NCBI GenBank assembly: GCA_038251625.1
Contig: JBBSBE010000038.1
Span: 1-31,893 of the forward strand
Length of the DNA stretch: 31,893 nucleotides
Reading direction: 5' to 3'
Source: JBBQXK01 sp038251625
Lineage (GTDB): Bacteria > Pseudomonadota > Alphaproteobacteria > Rhodobacterales > Rhodobacteraceae
The notes below the pieces were generated by a model that worked only from the letters and a program-made list of their open reading frames with translations, made no database searches and was not told the DNA's origin. Positions within the stretch are counted from its first letter, which is position 1; each line of letters opens with the position of its first letter. Both the position numbers and the translations under genes were made by a program. This document shows, in pieces, positions 15,272 to 22,617 of the stretch.

Positions 15272-16201
15272 TCAGCCTTCCAGCATCGTCTGATAGCTGG
15301 CAGGCACATAGCGGAAGCCGTCTTCGCGCGCCTCGACAAAGCCCACCGACGGGAACGGCATGTGGTAGCCGAGGAACATCATCTTGTCGGCGGCGAGCAT
15401 CCCCAGAACCTTGCGGCGCGAGGCGGCGGCGGTGGCCTTGTCCATGTCGAACGTGACTTCCCAGTCGGGATAGGCCAGCGAATAGACATAGTGGTTGGCA
15501 AGGTCGGCGGTCAGCAAAAGCTGTTTGCCGCCGCTTTCCAGCATGTATCCCATGTGGCCCGGCGTATGGCCCGGTGCCATCATCGCGGTGATGCCGCTTG
15601 CCACGCTGCCGCCATCGTCAAGGAACGTCATCTTGTCGTTCAGCGGGCGTACCTTGCCGTCAAAGCCTTCATTCGCCGCACCCATCCAGTGATTGTGCTC
15701 GACCGAACCTGTCACATAGCGCGCATTGGGGAAGGTCACCCCAGCCTCGCCCGACAGGCCGTTGATGTGGTCGGGGTGCATGTGCGTCAGCACCACCACA
15801 TCCACCTGATCCGCTGTGTAGCCCGCAGCCGTCAGCGCAGCCAGCGTGCCTTCCGGCGCAAGCCCGGTGTCGAAAAGCACCAGTTCGGCACCGGTGTTCA
15901 CGACGGTGGGAGTAAAGAAGAACTGCGCCTTGTCGGCGGGAATGAAGTTGGCGGCAGAAGCTTCGGCAAACGCCTCGGGCGCGGCGTTCAGGCCGAAAAT
16001 CTTGTTCGGATCGGGCACCGTCCTGTTGCCGACCATCAAGGCCGTCACGTCAAAGCTGCCAAGCTTGAAGCGGTTTGCCAGCGGCTGGGTCGGCGCCATC
16101 ATCTCGGCCGCGGCGAACGCCATGCGGGGCAGGGCCGCCATCAGCGGAACCGCCGCAGCGGCAATAAGCGCCGAACGGCGCGTGAAGGTGGGGCTCTGCA
16201 T
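15272..16201 (-). CDS. Metallo-beta-lactamase-fold hydrolase, Tat-exported
   Basis: A 309-residue MBL-superfamily enzyme predicted to be folded before export. The N-terminus has a twin-arginine signal (RRSALIAAAAVPL, cleavage near AFAAA). The metal site is complete: HMHPDH (His140, His142, Asp144, His145), GHTPGHMG, the bridging Asp in LLLTADLANH, and the final His in LGYHMPFPS. Relatives include quorum-quenching lactonases, alkylsulfatase-like and other hydrolases; the substrate here is not predictable. The ATG at 16201 is chosen because AAGGA lies eight bases before it; in-frame ATGs at 16210 and 16225 would lengthen the signal slightly. A terminator follows the gene, so it is probably monocistronic or paired with the small zincin upstream. 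Confidence 0.88.
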   Translation of the reverse strand: MQSPTFTRRSALIAAAAVPLMAALPRMAFAAAEMMAPTQPLANRFKLGSFDVTALMVGNRTVPDPNKIFGLNAAPEAFAEASAANFIPADKAQFFFTPTVVNTGAELVLFDTGLAPEGTLAALTAAGYTADQVDVVVLTHMHPDHINGLSGEAGVTFPNARYVTGSVEHNHWMGAANEGFDGKVRPLNDKMTFLDDGGSVASGITAMMAPGHTPGHMGYMLESGGKQLLLTADLANHYVYSLAYPDWEVTFDMDKATAAASRRKVLGMLAADKMMFLGYHMPFPSVGFVEAREDGFRYVPASYQTMLEG

Positions 16202-16328
16202 CAGGGACATCCTTCGTTGGGTCATGGGCTTTGCCGAAGGTAGCGGAGTGCCATCATGGGGCAACCGCCGTTCTGTGCGCCAACGCAGACGTGATGTGCG
16301 GTCCCCCCCCGCCCATATTCCTGCCAGA

Positions 16329-16364
16329 GCCCCTGCTCCCACCAGCGCCCCTACTCCCACCAGG
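16329..16364. repeat. 18-bp tandem duplication across the zincin stop codon
   Basis: Two adjacent 18-base units (16329-16346 and 16347-16364) match at 16 of 18 positions. On the coding (minus) strand they repeat the final Trp-Trp-Glu codons. In the upstream coding copy the next triplet is TAG (stop), while the downstream copy has CAG. Confidence 0.75.
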
Positions 16365-16755
16365 GGTCAACGGCGGCGATGTCCGCATCGCTCCAGCCAA
16401 AATGATGCGCAAGTTCATGCACCATTACATGGGTGACCAACGCGCCCAGCGTCACATTTCCCCGTTCGACCCATTCATCAAGGATCGGGCGCCGGAAAAG
16501 CCAGATCACATCGGGCCGATCCGGCTGGTCCATCACCGATTTCTGCGTCAGCGGGATCCCGTCATAAAGCCCGGTCAGGTCGAAGGCATCCTCGACCTCC
16601 AGATCATCCAGAATGTCATCGGGCGGAAACTCCTCGACCCGCAGCGCGATGGCCGTGCCTGCTGTCCGGTAAGGTTCAGGCAGAGCCAGCACCGCGTCGC
16701 GAGCCAGCGCCTCGATCTCTGCGGCGCTGGGGGCGATAAGGGCGGCGGGCTCCAT
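16351..16755 (-). CDS. Small metallopeptidase-like protein (zincin, DUF1025-type)
   Basis: A 134-residue cytoplasmic protein with the zincin signature HELAHHFGWSD (His113, Glu114, His117), the hallmark of the small bacterial 'metallopeptidase family protein' group related to DUF1025. Acidic stretches before it (EEFPPDDILDDLEVED) are also typical. Activity has rarely been shown for the group. The ATG at 16755 gives the family length. It has no Shine-Dalgarno sequence, but follows a -10-like TATATC (16763-16768 on the minus strand) by seven bases. The coding 3' end is part of an 18-base tandem duplication. It is divergent from gltX across 107 bases. Confidence 0.85.
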   Translation of the reverse strand: MEPAALIAPSAAEIEALARDAVLALPEPYRTAGTAIALRVEEFPPDDILDDLEVEDAFDLTGLYDGIPLTQKSVMDQPDRPDVIWLFRRPILDEWVERGNVTLGALVTHVMVHELAHHFGWSDADIAAVDPWWE

Positions 16756-16862
16756 AGCCGCAGATATAGAGATGCGGCCCTGCACGCGCCAGTGGCCCCC
16801 CACTCGACAACCACGCCCCGCTGTGACAGGGAATGTGCCTTCCCGCACGATCTGGCAGAACC

Positions 16863-18191
16863 ATGACCACCACCCGCTTCGCCCCCTCGCCCACCGGCTA
16901 TCTCCATATCGGAAATCTGCGCAGCGCGCTGATGAACTGGATGATCGCCCGCCAATCCGGCGGCACGTTCATCCTGCGGCTCGACGATACCGATCAGGAA
17001 CGGTCCAAACCGGAATATTCCGATGGCATCCGGCACGATCTGGAATGGCTGGGCCTGACCTGGGACCGAGAGGAAAGACAGTCGGCAAGGCTTGATCGCT
17101 ATCGCGCTGCGGCGGATGACCTGCGCGCATCGGGGCGTTTCTACGAGGTGTTCGAGACGCCGGTGGAACTGGATCTCAAGCGCAAGAAGCTGCTCAACAT
17201 GGGCCGCCCCCCGGTCTACGACCGCGCGGGGCTGACGCTGACCGAAGCCGACCGCGACAGGCTGCGCGCCGAGGGGCGCGAGGGCTACTGGCGCTTCCGG
17301 CTGGATCAGGAGCGGATCGAATGGGCCGATGGCATCCTTGGCCCCATTTCCATCGATGCGGCCTCTGTGTCCGACCCGGTGCTGATCCGTGCCGACGGGC
17401 AGGTGCTTTATACCTTCGCCTCATCCGTCGATGACATCGACATGGGCGTGACCAATATCGTGCGCGGTGCCGACCATGTGACGAACACCGCGACCCAGAT
17501 CCAGATCATGCAGGCGATGGGCGGCACGCCCCCCGCCTTTGCGCACCACAGCCTGCTGACCGGCCCGCAGGGCGAGGCGTTGTCAAAACGCCTTGGCACG
17601 CTGTCCTTGCGTGACCTTCGGGCGCGAGGGATCGAGCCGATGGCGCTTTTGTCTCTGATGGCGCGGCTTGGGTCGTCCCATCCGGTGGAACTGGCGGCAA
17701 GCCATGCCGATCTGATCGCAGGCTTCGAGCTTGGCAGCTTTGGCGCAGCCCCCACCAAGTTCGACGCCGAAGACCTGTTCCCCCTGACCCGCGCGCATGT
17801 GCAGGCGCTGCCCTTTGCCACGGTCGCGCCGCAGATTGCAGCACTGGGCGTTCCGCCCGCGATGGCCGAACGGTTCTGGGATGTGGCGCGCGCGAATATC
17901 ACCGTGCTTGCCGATCTGGGCGAGTGGTGGACGCTTTTCCGTGACGGCGCGGCCCCGCTGGTGGACCCCGAAGACCGCGCCTTCGTGGCCGAGGCGCTGG
18001 CGATGCTGCCGCCGCAGCCTTGGGGGCCGGAAACCTGGGGTAGCTGGACCGAAGCGGTCAAAGCTGCCACGGGCCGCAAGGGCAAGGGCCTCTTCCGCCC
18101 CCTGCGCCGCGCGATTACCGGGCGCGACGCGGGGCCAGAGATGGCCGACGTGATGCCCCTGATGCAATCCCCGCCACGGCCGCTGGCCTGA
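16863..18191 (+). CDS. gltX: Glutamate--tRNA ligase
   Basis: Class I aminoacyl-tRNA synthetase that charges tRNA-Glu, and in many alphaproteobacteria one copy also mischarges tRNA-Gln. The HIGH motif is seen as YLHIGN (13-18) after TRFAPSPTG. The KMSKS motif is seen as ALSKR with GPQGE before it. The 442 residues are a little shorter than the usual 465-480, in line with the shorter GltX2-type copies of alphaproteobacteria. Discriminating, non-discriminating or tRNA-Gln-specific behaviour cannot be read from the sequence. The ATG at 16863 begins the conserved TTTRFAPSPTG block. galE follows 68 bases downstream on the same strand. Confidence 0.94.
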   Translation: MTTTRFAPSPTGYLHIGNLRSALMNWMIARQSGGTFILRLDDTDQERSKPEYSDGIRHDLEWLGLTWDREERQSARLDRYRAAADDLRASGRFYEVFETPVELDLKRKKLLNMGRPPVYDRAGLTLTEADRDRLRAEGREGYWRFRLDQERIEWADGILGPISIDAASVSDPVLIRADGQVLYTFASSVDDIDMGVTNIVRGADHVTNTATQIQIMQAMGGTPPAFAHHSLLTGPQGEALSKRLGTLSLRDLRARGIEPMALLSLMARLGSSHPVELAASHADLIAGFELGSFGAAPTKFDAEDLFPLTRAHVQALPFATVAPQIAALGVPPAMAERFWDVARANITVLADLGEWWTLFRDGAAPLVDPEDRAFVAEALAMLPPQPWGPETWGSWTEAVKAATGRKGKGLFRPLRRAITGRDAGPEMADVMPLMQSPPRPLA

Positions 18192-18259
18192 CCGTCCGGG
18201 CCGCTTGACTTCGCGCCCCCTGCGTGACCCCTTTCTGGTGGCACAGGCGGAGGGGCGGC

Positions 18260-19246
18260 ATGGCCGATCATGTTCTGGTCACGGGTGGCGCGGGCTATAT
18301 CGGTTCGCATGCCTGCAAGGTTCTGGCCCGCGCGGGATATGTTCCTGTCACCTTTGACAACTTGGCCACCGGATGGCGCGAGGCGGTCAAGTTCGGGCCG
18401 TTTGTGCAGGGCGATCTGGCCGACCGCGCGGCCCTCGATGCGGCCTTCGCGCGGTATCGCCCCGTCGCCGTGATGCATTTCGCGGCGCTGTCGCTGGTGG
18501 GCGAGGCGATGGCCGATCCGGGCCGTTACTGGCGGGTGAACGTTGGCGGGTCACTGAACCTGATCGAGGCGGCGCTGGCGGCCGAGTGCCGCGATGTCGT
18601 CTTTTCCTCCACCTGCGCCACCTATGGCGAGCCAGACGGCGTGGCGGTCGATGAAGACACGCCGCAAGCCCCGATCAACCCCTACGGCGCCTCCAAGCGC
18701 GCGATCGAGGAAATGCTGCGCGATTTTGGCCGGGCGCATGGCCTGCGGTCAGTGATATTCCGCTACTTCAACGTGGCCGGTGCCGACCCCGAGGCCGAGG
18801 TGGGCGAGTTCCACCAACCCGAGACGCATCTCATTCCCGCAATGCTGGAGGCGATCAATGGCGTGCGCCCTGCGCTGACCTTGCACGGCACCGACTATCC
18901 CACCCCCGATGGCACGCCGGTGCGCGACTATGTGCATGTGATGGACCTTGTCGATGCGCATGTGGCGGGGCTGCGGCGCTTGCGCGACACGGGCAATGGC
19001 GGTGTGTTCTGCCTTGGCACCGGCAACGGCTTTTCGGTGCGGCAGGTGATCGACGCTGCGGCGGCGGTCACGAATCGCGCGGTGCCTGTCGTTGAAGGGC
19101 CGCGCCGCGCCGGTGACGCGTTGCGCCTTGTCTGCGGGTCCGAACGGGCACGCCGCGACCTTGGGTGGGAACCGTCGCGGTCCACCCTTCGCCAGATGAT
19201 CGAGGATGCGTGGCGCTGGCATTCAGGGGCGGGTTACAAGACCTGA
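18260..19246 (+). CDS. galE: UDP-glucose 4-epimerase
   Basis: NAD-dependent extended SDR enzyme that interconverts UDP-glucose and UDP-galactose to supply sugar donors for surface polysaccharides. The 328-residue protein has the dinucleotide loop GGAGYIG (10-16), the catalytic Ser/Thr in FSSTCATYGE, and the catalytic pair in NPYGASK. RYFNVAGADP and VRDYVHVMDLVDAHV are standard GalE landmarks. GGAGG lies five bases before the ATG. A polysaccharide export gene follows, which fits a role in making exported glycan. C4-epimerase relatives acting on N-acetylated sugars cannot be excluded. Confidence 0.93.
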   Translation: MADHVLVTGGAGYIGSHACKVLARAGYVPVTFDNLATGWREAVKFGPFVQGDLADRAALDAAFARYRPVAVMHFAALSLVGEAMADPGRYWRVNVGGSLNLIEAALAAECRDVVFSSTCATYGEPDGVAVDEDTPQAPINPYGASKRAIEEMLRDFGRAHGLRSVIFRYFNVAGADPEAEVGEFHQPETHLIPAMLEAINGVRPALTLHGTDYPTPDGTPVRDYVHVMDLVDAHVAGLRRLRDTGNGGVFCLGTGNGFSVRQVIDAAAAVTNRAVPVVEGPRRAGDALRLVCGSERARRDLGWEPSRSTLRQMIEDAWRWHSGAGYKT

Positions 19247-19303
19247 ACGCGTTGCAGATAGGCGGCGCTTTGCAGCAATGACACGTTCGGCGGGTGTAAT
19301 CGG

Positions 19304-19331
19304 TTGACGGTTCACCTTGCCGGGATAATGT
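19304..19331 (+). promoter_or_regulatory. Candidate promoter of the polysaccharide export gene
   Basis: TTGACG (19304-19309, 5 of 6 to the -35 consensus) is followed by GGATAATGT, where the -10 is read as TAATGT after 16 bases. The better-matching GATAAT would leave only 14 bases. A small dyad CGGGA-N7-TCCCG (19321-19337) overlaps the -10. It sits in the 152-base gap upstream of the export gene, suggesting transcription separate from galE. Confidence 0.4.
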
Positions 19332-19398
19332 GTCCCGACAGGCAGGAACAAGATCGACCAAGCGCGGCAAAAAGCGCTGGCTCAAGAGGTACGAAACG

Positions 19399-20520
19399 AT
19401 GCAGATCGGACGCCGCCGTTTGCTGGCGATGGGAGCTTGCGCTGTGGCGTCAGGCTGCAGCTTGCCGCGCGGCGCCGCCAACGGGCGCGCCTTGCTGGCC
19501 AGCGCCACGAAGGACAAGGACGGTAACTTCGCCGTTTACGAAGTTACTCAGCCTTTCCTGCAATCCCTGTCGCAATGGCCGATGACGGGGTCCGGCCCTG
19601 CGGGCGATTGGCTTGCGGGTGGCAGTGGCCGTGGCGCCACCACGATCCGCGCGGGCGACCGGCTGGATATCGTGGTCTGGGACAACAGCGAAACGTCGCT
19701 TCTGGCCACCAACGGCACGAAACAGGTGGTGCTGAACGGAATCATGGTTGCGAACAACGGCATGATCTTTGTGCCTTACCTCGGCCATGTGACGGTCGCG
19801 GGCCGCACGATGGAATCTGCCAGAACCGAATTGCAGAATCAGTTCATCACCATCGCCCCCTCGGCGCAGCTCCAGTTGAATCACGCATCCGGGCGCAACA
19901 ATTCCGTCGATGTGCTGGGCGGGGTCGGCCAGTCCGGGTCCTACCCGCTGATTGATGGCGGAAACACCGTGCTTGGCCTGATCGCGCAGGCAGGCGGCGT
20001 GAGCCCGACGCTGACCACGCCGACCGTCCGGTTGGTGCGGGGCGGGCACACCTATGTGACAACGCTTGACCGTCTTTACGAAAATGCGTCGCTCGATACC
20101 GCGGTACGGGGCGGTGACCGCATCATCGTCGATCAGGAGCGGCGCAAGTTCGTGGCGCTGGGGGCCGCGGGGCGCGAACAGATCGTCGTCTTCCCGTCCG
20201 ACAGGCTGAACGCGCTTGACGCGGTTGCCGCAGTCGGGGGCGTGAACGACACGCGGGCAGACCCCAAGGCGGTGCTGGTGCTGCGTGAATATCCGCCCGC
20301 AGCGGTCAGGGACGGGGTGTCGGGGCCATCCGCGCCGCGCGTCGTCTTTGTGATTGATCTGACCACCGCTGATGGACTTTTCAGCGCGCGGCGTTTCCTC
20401 GTCCACCCCGATGATGTGCTCTATGTCTCGGAAAGTCCCGCGACGGGATTTGCATCGCTTGCCCAGATTGCGGGCAGCGTGTTCACCATTACCCGTCAGG
20501 TCGAGGTTGTGGGCAACTAG
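19399..20520 (+). CDS. Polysaccharide export outer-membrane lipoprotein (Wza/KpsD type)
   Basis: Predicted periplasm-facing or outer-membrane component that exports capsule or exopolysaccharide. The 373-residue protein begins with an Arg-rich signal (IGRRRLLAMG) and a lipobox ASGC (Cys 20). The Poly_export domain starts around IRAGDRLDIVVWDN, with VPYLGHVTVAGRT. It is followed by SLBB-like segments (VDVLGGVGQSGSYPL, then VALGAAGREQIVVFP). No Wzc kinase or Wzx/Wzy gene is nearby. The start is ATG 19399, preceded by AAGAGGT; upstream in-frame codons would put a strongly basic tail before the signal. galE upstream and the Kdo genes at the window start fit surface polysaccharide export, but which polymer is unknown. 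Confidence 0.88.
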   Translation: MQIGRRRLLAMGACAVASGCSLPRGAANGRALLASATKDKDGNFAVYEVTQPFLQSLSQWPMTGSGPAGDWLAGGSGRGATTIRAGDRLDIVVWDNSETSLLATNGTKQVVLNGIMVANNGMIFVPYLGHVTVAGRTMESARTELQNQFITIAPSAQLQLNHASGRNNSVDVLGGVGQSGSYPLIDGGNTVLGLIAQAGGVSPTLTTPTVRLVRGGHTYVTTLDRLYENASLDTAVRGGDRIIVDQERRKFVALGAAGREQIVVFPSDRLNALDAVAAVGGVNDTRADPKAVLVLREYPPAAVRDGVSGPSAPRVVFVIDLTTADGLFSARRFLVHPDDVLYVSESPATGFASLAQIAGSVFTITRQVEVVGN

Positions 20521-20523
20521 AGG

Positions 20524-20554
20524 CGCGTCCTTTCCCCCGATCACGCGTTTTTTT
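20524..20554 (+). terminator. Candidate intrinsic terminator after the export gene
   Basis: CGCGT (20524-20528) pairs with ACGCG (20543-20547) across a 14-base loop and is followed directly by seven T residues. The T-run is convincing but the stem is short, so efficiency may be low. It would separate the export gene from the five-gene unit that starts at 20611. Confidence 0.4.
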
Positions 20555-20610
20555 GTCGCAGCCCGCCTTGCATTTGCTAGCCTCGCCGCAACCAACCGGG
20601 GGACGGGTAG

Positions 20611-21066
20611 ATGACGCTGCGATCCATGGCCATTGCGGCGGCGCTTGTCGCTGCCCCGCTGACCGCGCTGGCAGAGGGGGGAACGCCCGTCACTTTGAAG
20701 GGCGAGATGATCGACACCTGGTGCTATTATTCGGGCGTCATGGGCGGCCCGGATGCCGTGGTCGGATCGGCCCACCATACCTGCGCGATGTGGTGCTCGG
20801 CGGGGGGCATTCCTGTTGGCCTTCTGGCCGAAGATGGCACCGTCTACATGGTCCTGAAGATCGGCGAGGATGCCACCTCGAACGGCGGCGATGCTGCCTT
20901 TGCGCTGGCCAGCCACACCGTCACCGTGGACGGAACCGCCTACGCACGCGACGGCATCAACTATCTGACCATCGCCAAGGTGACGGCGGATGAGGGCATC
21001 GTGAACCTGACGCACGAGGAATACGGCGTTGTCCCTCCCTTCGCGATCCCGGAGGCTGGCCAATGA
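20611..21066 (+). CDS. Exported Cys/His-rich protein, first gene of SCO operon
   Basis: A 151-residue protein with a Sec signal peptide (cleavage near ALAE, residue 21), so periplasmic. The mature part has a compact cluster: Cys38 in DTWCYY, then HHTC (His55, His56, Cys58) and Cys62 in MWCSAGG. This is followed by a beta-rich stretch (PVGLLAEDGTVYMVLK, then HTVTVDGTAY) that looks like a small barrel. I have an impression of similar unnamed proteins in other bacteria but cannot name a family. The cluster suggests copper, other metal or heme binding, or a redox thiol; that is inference. A GGGGGA ribosome site lies seven bases before the ATG. Its stop overlaps the next start (ATGA). The next protein shares its motif order. 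Confidence 0.8.
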   Translation: MTLRSMAIAAALVAAPLTALAEGGTPVTLKGEMIDTWCYYSGVMGGPDAVVGSAHHTCAMWCSAGGIPVGLLAEDGTVYMVLKIGEDATSNGGDAAFALASHTVTVDGTAYARDGINYLTIAKVTADEGIVNLTHEEYGVVPPFAIPEAGQ

Positions 21067-21626
21067 TCCGCGTTGGTTTGGCCCTGCTGGCCCTTGCCGT
21101 TCCCGCCGCCGCGCAGGATTTCTCGGCCGGATCCGAGGCGCAATCTTGGAACCTTTACGCCGAAGCCCCGGCCCGGTTCGAGGCGACGGTGGTTGATCCC
21201 TTGTGCATGATGTCAGGCGATTGCCCGGCCGATTGCGGCGGCGGCGCGCGCCAACTCGCGCTTTTGCGGACAGACGACAGTGTTCTGGTGATGCCGCTGA
21301 AGAACAACCAGCCGCTCTTCACCGGCGCACCGAATGAACTCGCGCCCTTCTGCGGTGCCGCGGTCGAGGTGGACGGGCTGATGCTGACCGACCCCGATCT
21401 TGCGCTTCGCAATGCCTACCAGGTCCAGAAGATCCGCCGTCAGGGCGATGCCGAATGGACGAAGGCGAACCAGTGGACGAAGGATTGGACGGCGCGCAAC
21501 GCCGGTGCCGATGGCAAGGGTGCGTGGTACCTGCGCGATCCCCGCATCCGCGCCGCCATCGCCGCGAATGGCTATCTGGGCCTAGGCCCCGAGGCTGACA
21601 AGGCGGTGCTGGAGGACGCGAATTGA
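21063..21626 (+). CDS. Exported Cys-rich protein, apparent paralogue of the preceding gene
   Basis: A 187-residue protein with a signal peptide (cleavage near AAAQ, residue 17), so periplasmic. It repeats the plan of its neighbour: a strand ending VVDPLC (Cys48), a short cluster CPADCGG (Cys54, Cys58), then QLALLRTDDSVLVMPLK and a late VEVDGLML strand. An extra Cys97 lies in APFCGAAVEVDG, and there is a Trp/Arg-rich C-terminal tail (WYLRDPRIRAAI) the neighbour lacks. The His pair of the neighbour is absent. I cannot name a family. Both ends overlap adjacent genes by four bases (ATGA at the start, TTGA at the end). Tandem duplication followed by divergence is the simplest reading. Confidence 0.8.
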   Translation: MIRVGLALLALAVPAAAQDFSAGSEAQSWNLYAEAPARFEATVVDPLCMMSGDCPADCGGGARQLALLRTDDSVLVMPLKNNQPLFTGAPNELAPFCGAAVEVDGLMLTDPDLALRNAYQVQKIRRQGDAEWTKANQWTKDWTARNAGADGKGAWYLRDPRIRAAIAANGYLGLGPEADKAVLEDAN

Positions 21627-22183
21627 AGGCAACGGCCCTGCTGGCTTTGCTTTTGCTGGCCGGGCCTGCCTTTGCCGCCGATCCCTTTCCGCTGCCGCCT
21701 GCCACCCCCTTTGCGCTTCACACCGGGACGGGCCAGCCCCGGACCGAGGCAGACCCCGCCGGTCAGTACCAACTCCTTTATTTCGGCTATGCCAACTGCC
21801 CCGACATGTGCCTGACCACGCTGCCCCATATCGCCGACGTGGTGGATGCGCTGGCCGCGATGGGCATTGCAGTGACGCCGGTGATGATCACCGTCGATCC
21901 CGGCCACGACCAGGGGCCGGGGATGGATGCGACACTTGCCGCCTACCATCCCGCCTTCGTGGGCCTGACGGGCAGGCCACAGGATTTGCAGCCTGTCTGG
22001 AAGGCGTATGGAATCCGGGCGGAAGCGCTTTTCTCCGATCCTTATGGCCAGCCGATCCTGGCCCATACCGGGCACCTCTTCATCCTTGATCCACATGGGA
22101 AACCGCTGACGCTTCTCCCCCCCGTCCTGCCCGTCGAGGCCACCGCGCGCATCATCGCAGGTTACGTCAGGGGCACAGGTTGA
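21623..22183 (+). CDS. SCO1/SenC family copper or thiol protein
   Basis: Thioredoxin-fold periplasmic protein of the SCO/SenC family, whose members deliver copper to cytochrome oxidase CuA sites or reduce its thiols. The 186-residue protein has a signal peptide (cleavage near AFAAD, residue 19) and the CPDMC motif (Cys59, Cys63) after YFGYAN. The third copper ligand is probably His148 in AHTGHLF. VMITVDPGHD is also typical. Most SCO proteins have an N-terminal membrane anchor; this one looks cleavable. The start is TTG, overlapping the previous stop as TTGA. No oxidase genes are in the window, so the partner is not identified. The Cys-rich neighbours and rhodanese suggest a wider metal or sulfur function. 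Confidence 0.9.
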   Translation: MKATALLALLLLAGPAFAADPFPLPPATPFALHTGTGQPRTEADPAGQYQLLYFGYANCPDMCLTTLPHIADVVDALAAMGIAVTPVMITVDPGHDQGPGMDATLAAYHPAFVGLTGRPQDLQPVWKAYGIRAEALFSDPYGQPILAHTGHLFILDPHGKPLTLLPPVLPVEATARIIAGYVRGTG

Positions 22184-22617
22184 ACCGCCGCCGGATGATC
22201 CTTGCGGGTGGGGCGCTTGCCCTTGCGGGCGCCACCGGCTTTCTTCTGCCCGGGCGGCGCAGCTTTGCAGGCCCCACGCTGACCGCGCCCCAAGCGCTGG
22301 CGCAGGCAACCGCCGGAACCCTGACGCTGATCGACATTCGACGCCCCGACGAATGGGCCGACACCGGCATCCCGGCACCCGCCCATCCAGTGGACATGCG
22401 CGCGCCGGATTTCGAGGCGGCGCTGACCCGCATCATGATGGGCAACCGCGATGCCCCCGTTGCCTTGATCTGCGCGCGCGGCGTGCGGTCCATGCGGATG
22501 GCGGCGCGGTTGCAGGCGGCAGGCTTCACCAACGTGATCGACGTGCCCGAAGGGATGCTCGGCTCATCCGCAGGCCCCGGCTGGCGCGCGCGTGGCCTGC
22601 CTGTGGTGCGGCCTTGA
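22180..22617 (+). CDS. Exported rhodanese-like sulfurtransferase
   Basis: A 145-residue single rhodanese domain behind a signal with Arg residues (NRRRMILAGG), either Tat-like or Sec, so probably periplasmic or anchored to the inner membrane. The domain shows TLIDIRRPDEW and the active-site loop CARGVRS starting at Cys98, which can carry a persulfide. VIDVPEGMLGS closes the fold. Rhodanese domains move sulfane sulfur or act as a regulatory thiol; the acceptor here is unknown. The TTG start overlaps the SCO stop (TTGA), and the stop overlaps the next TTG. Co-translation with SCO suggests joint action on a thiol or copper-sulfur centre. Confidence 0.88.
   Translation: MNRRRMILAGGALALAGATGFLLPGRRSFAGPTLTAPQALAQATAGTLTLIDIRRPDEWADTGIPAPAHPVDMRAPDFEAALTRIMMGNRDAPVALICARGVRSMRMAARLQAAGFTNVIDVPEGMLGSSAGPGWRARGLPVVRP

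Noticed and set aside
19450..21063. A 537-codon minus-strand open frame across the export and Cys-rich genes.
   Set aside because: Opposite the polysaccharide export and Cys-rich genes, with no recognisable domain; a composition artefact.
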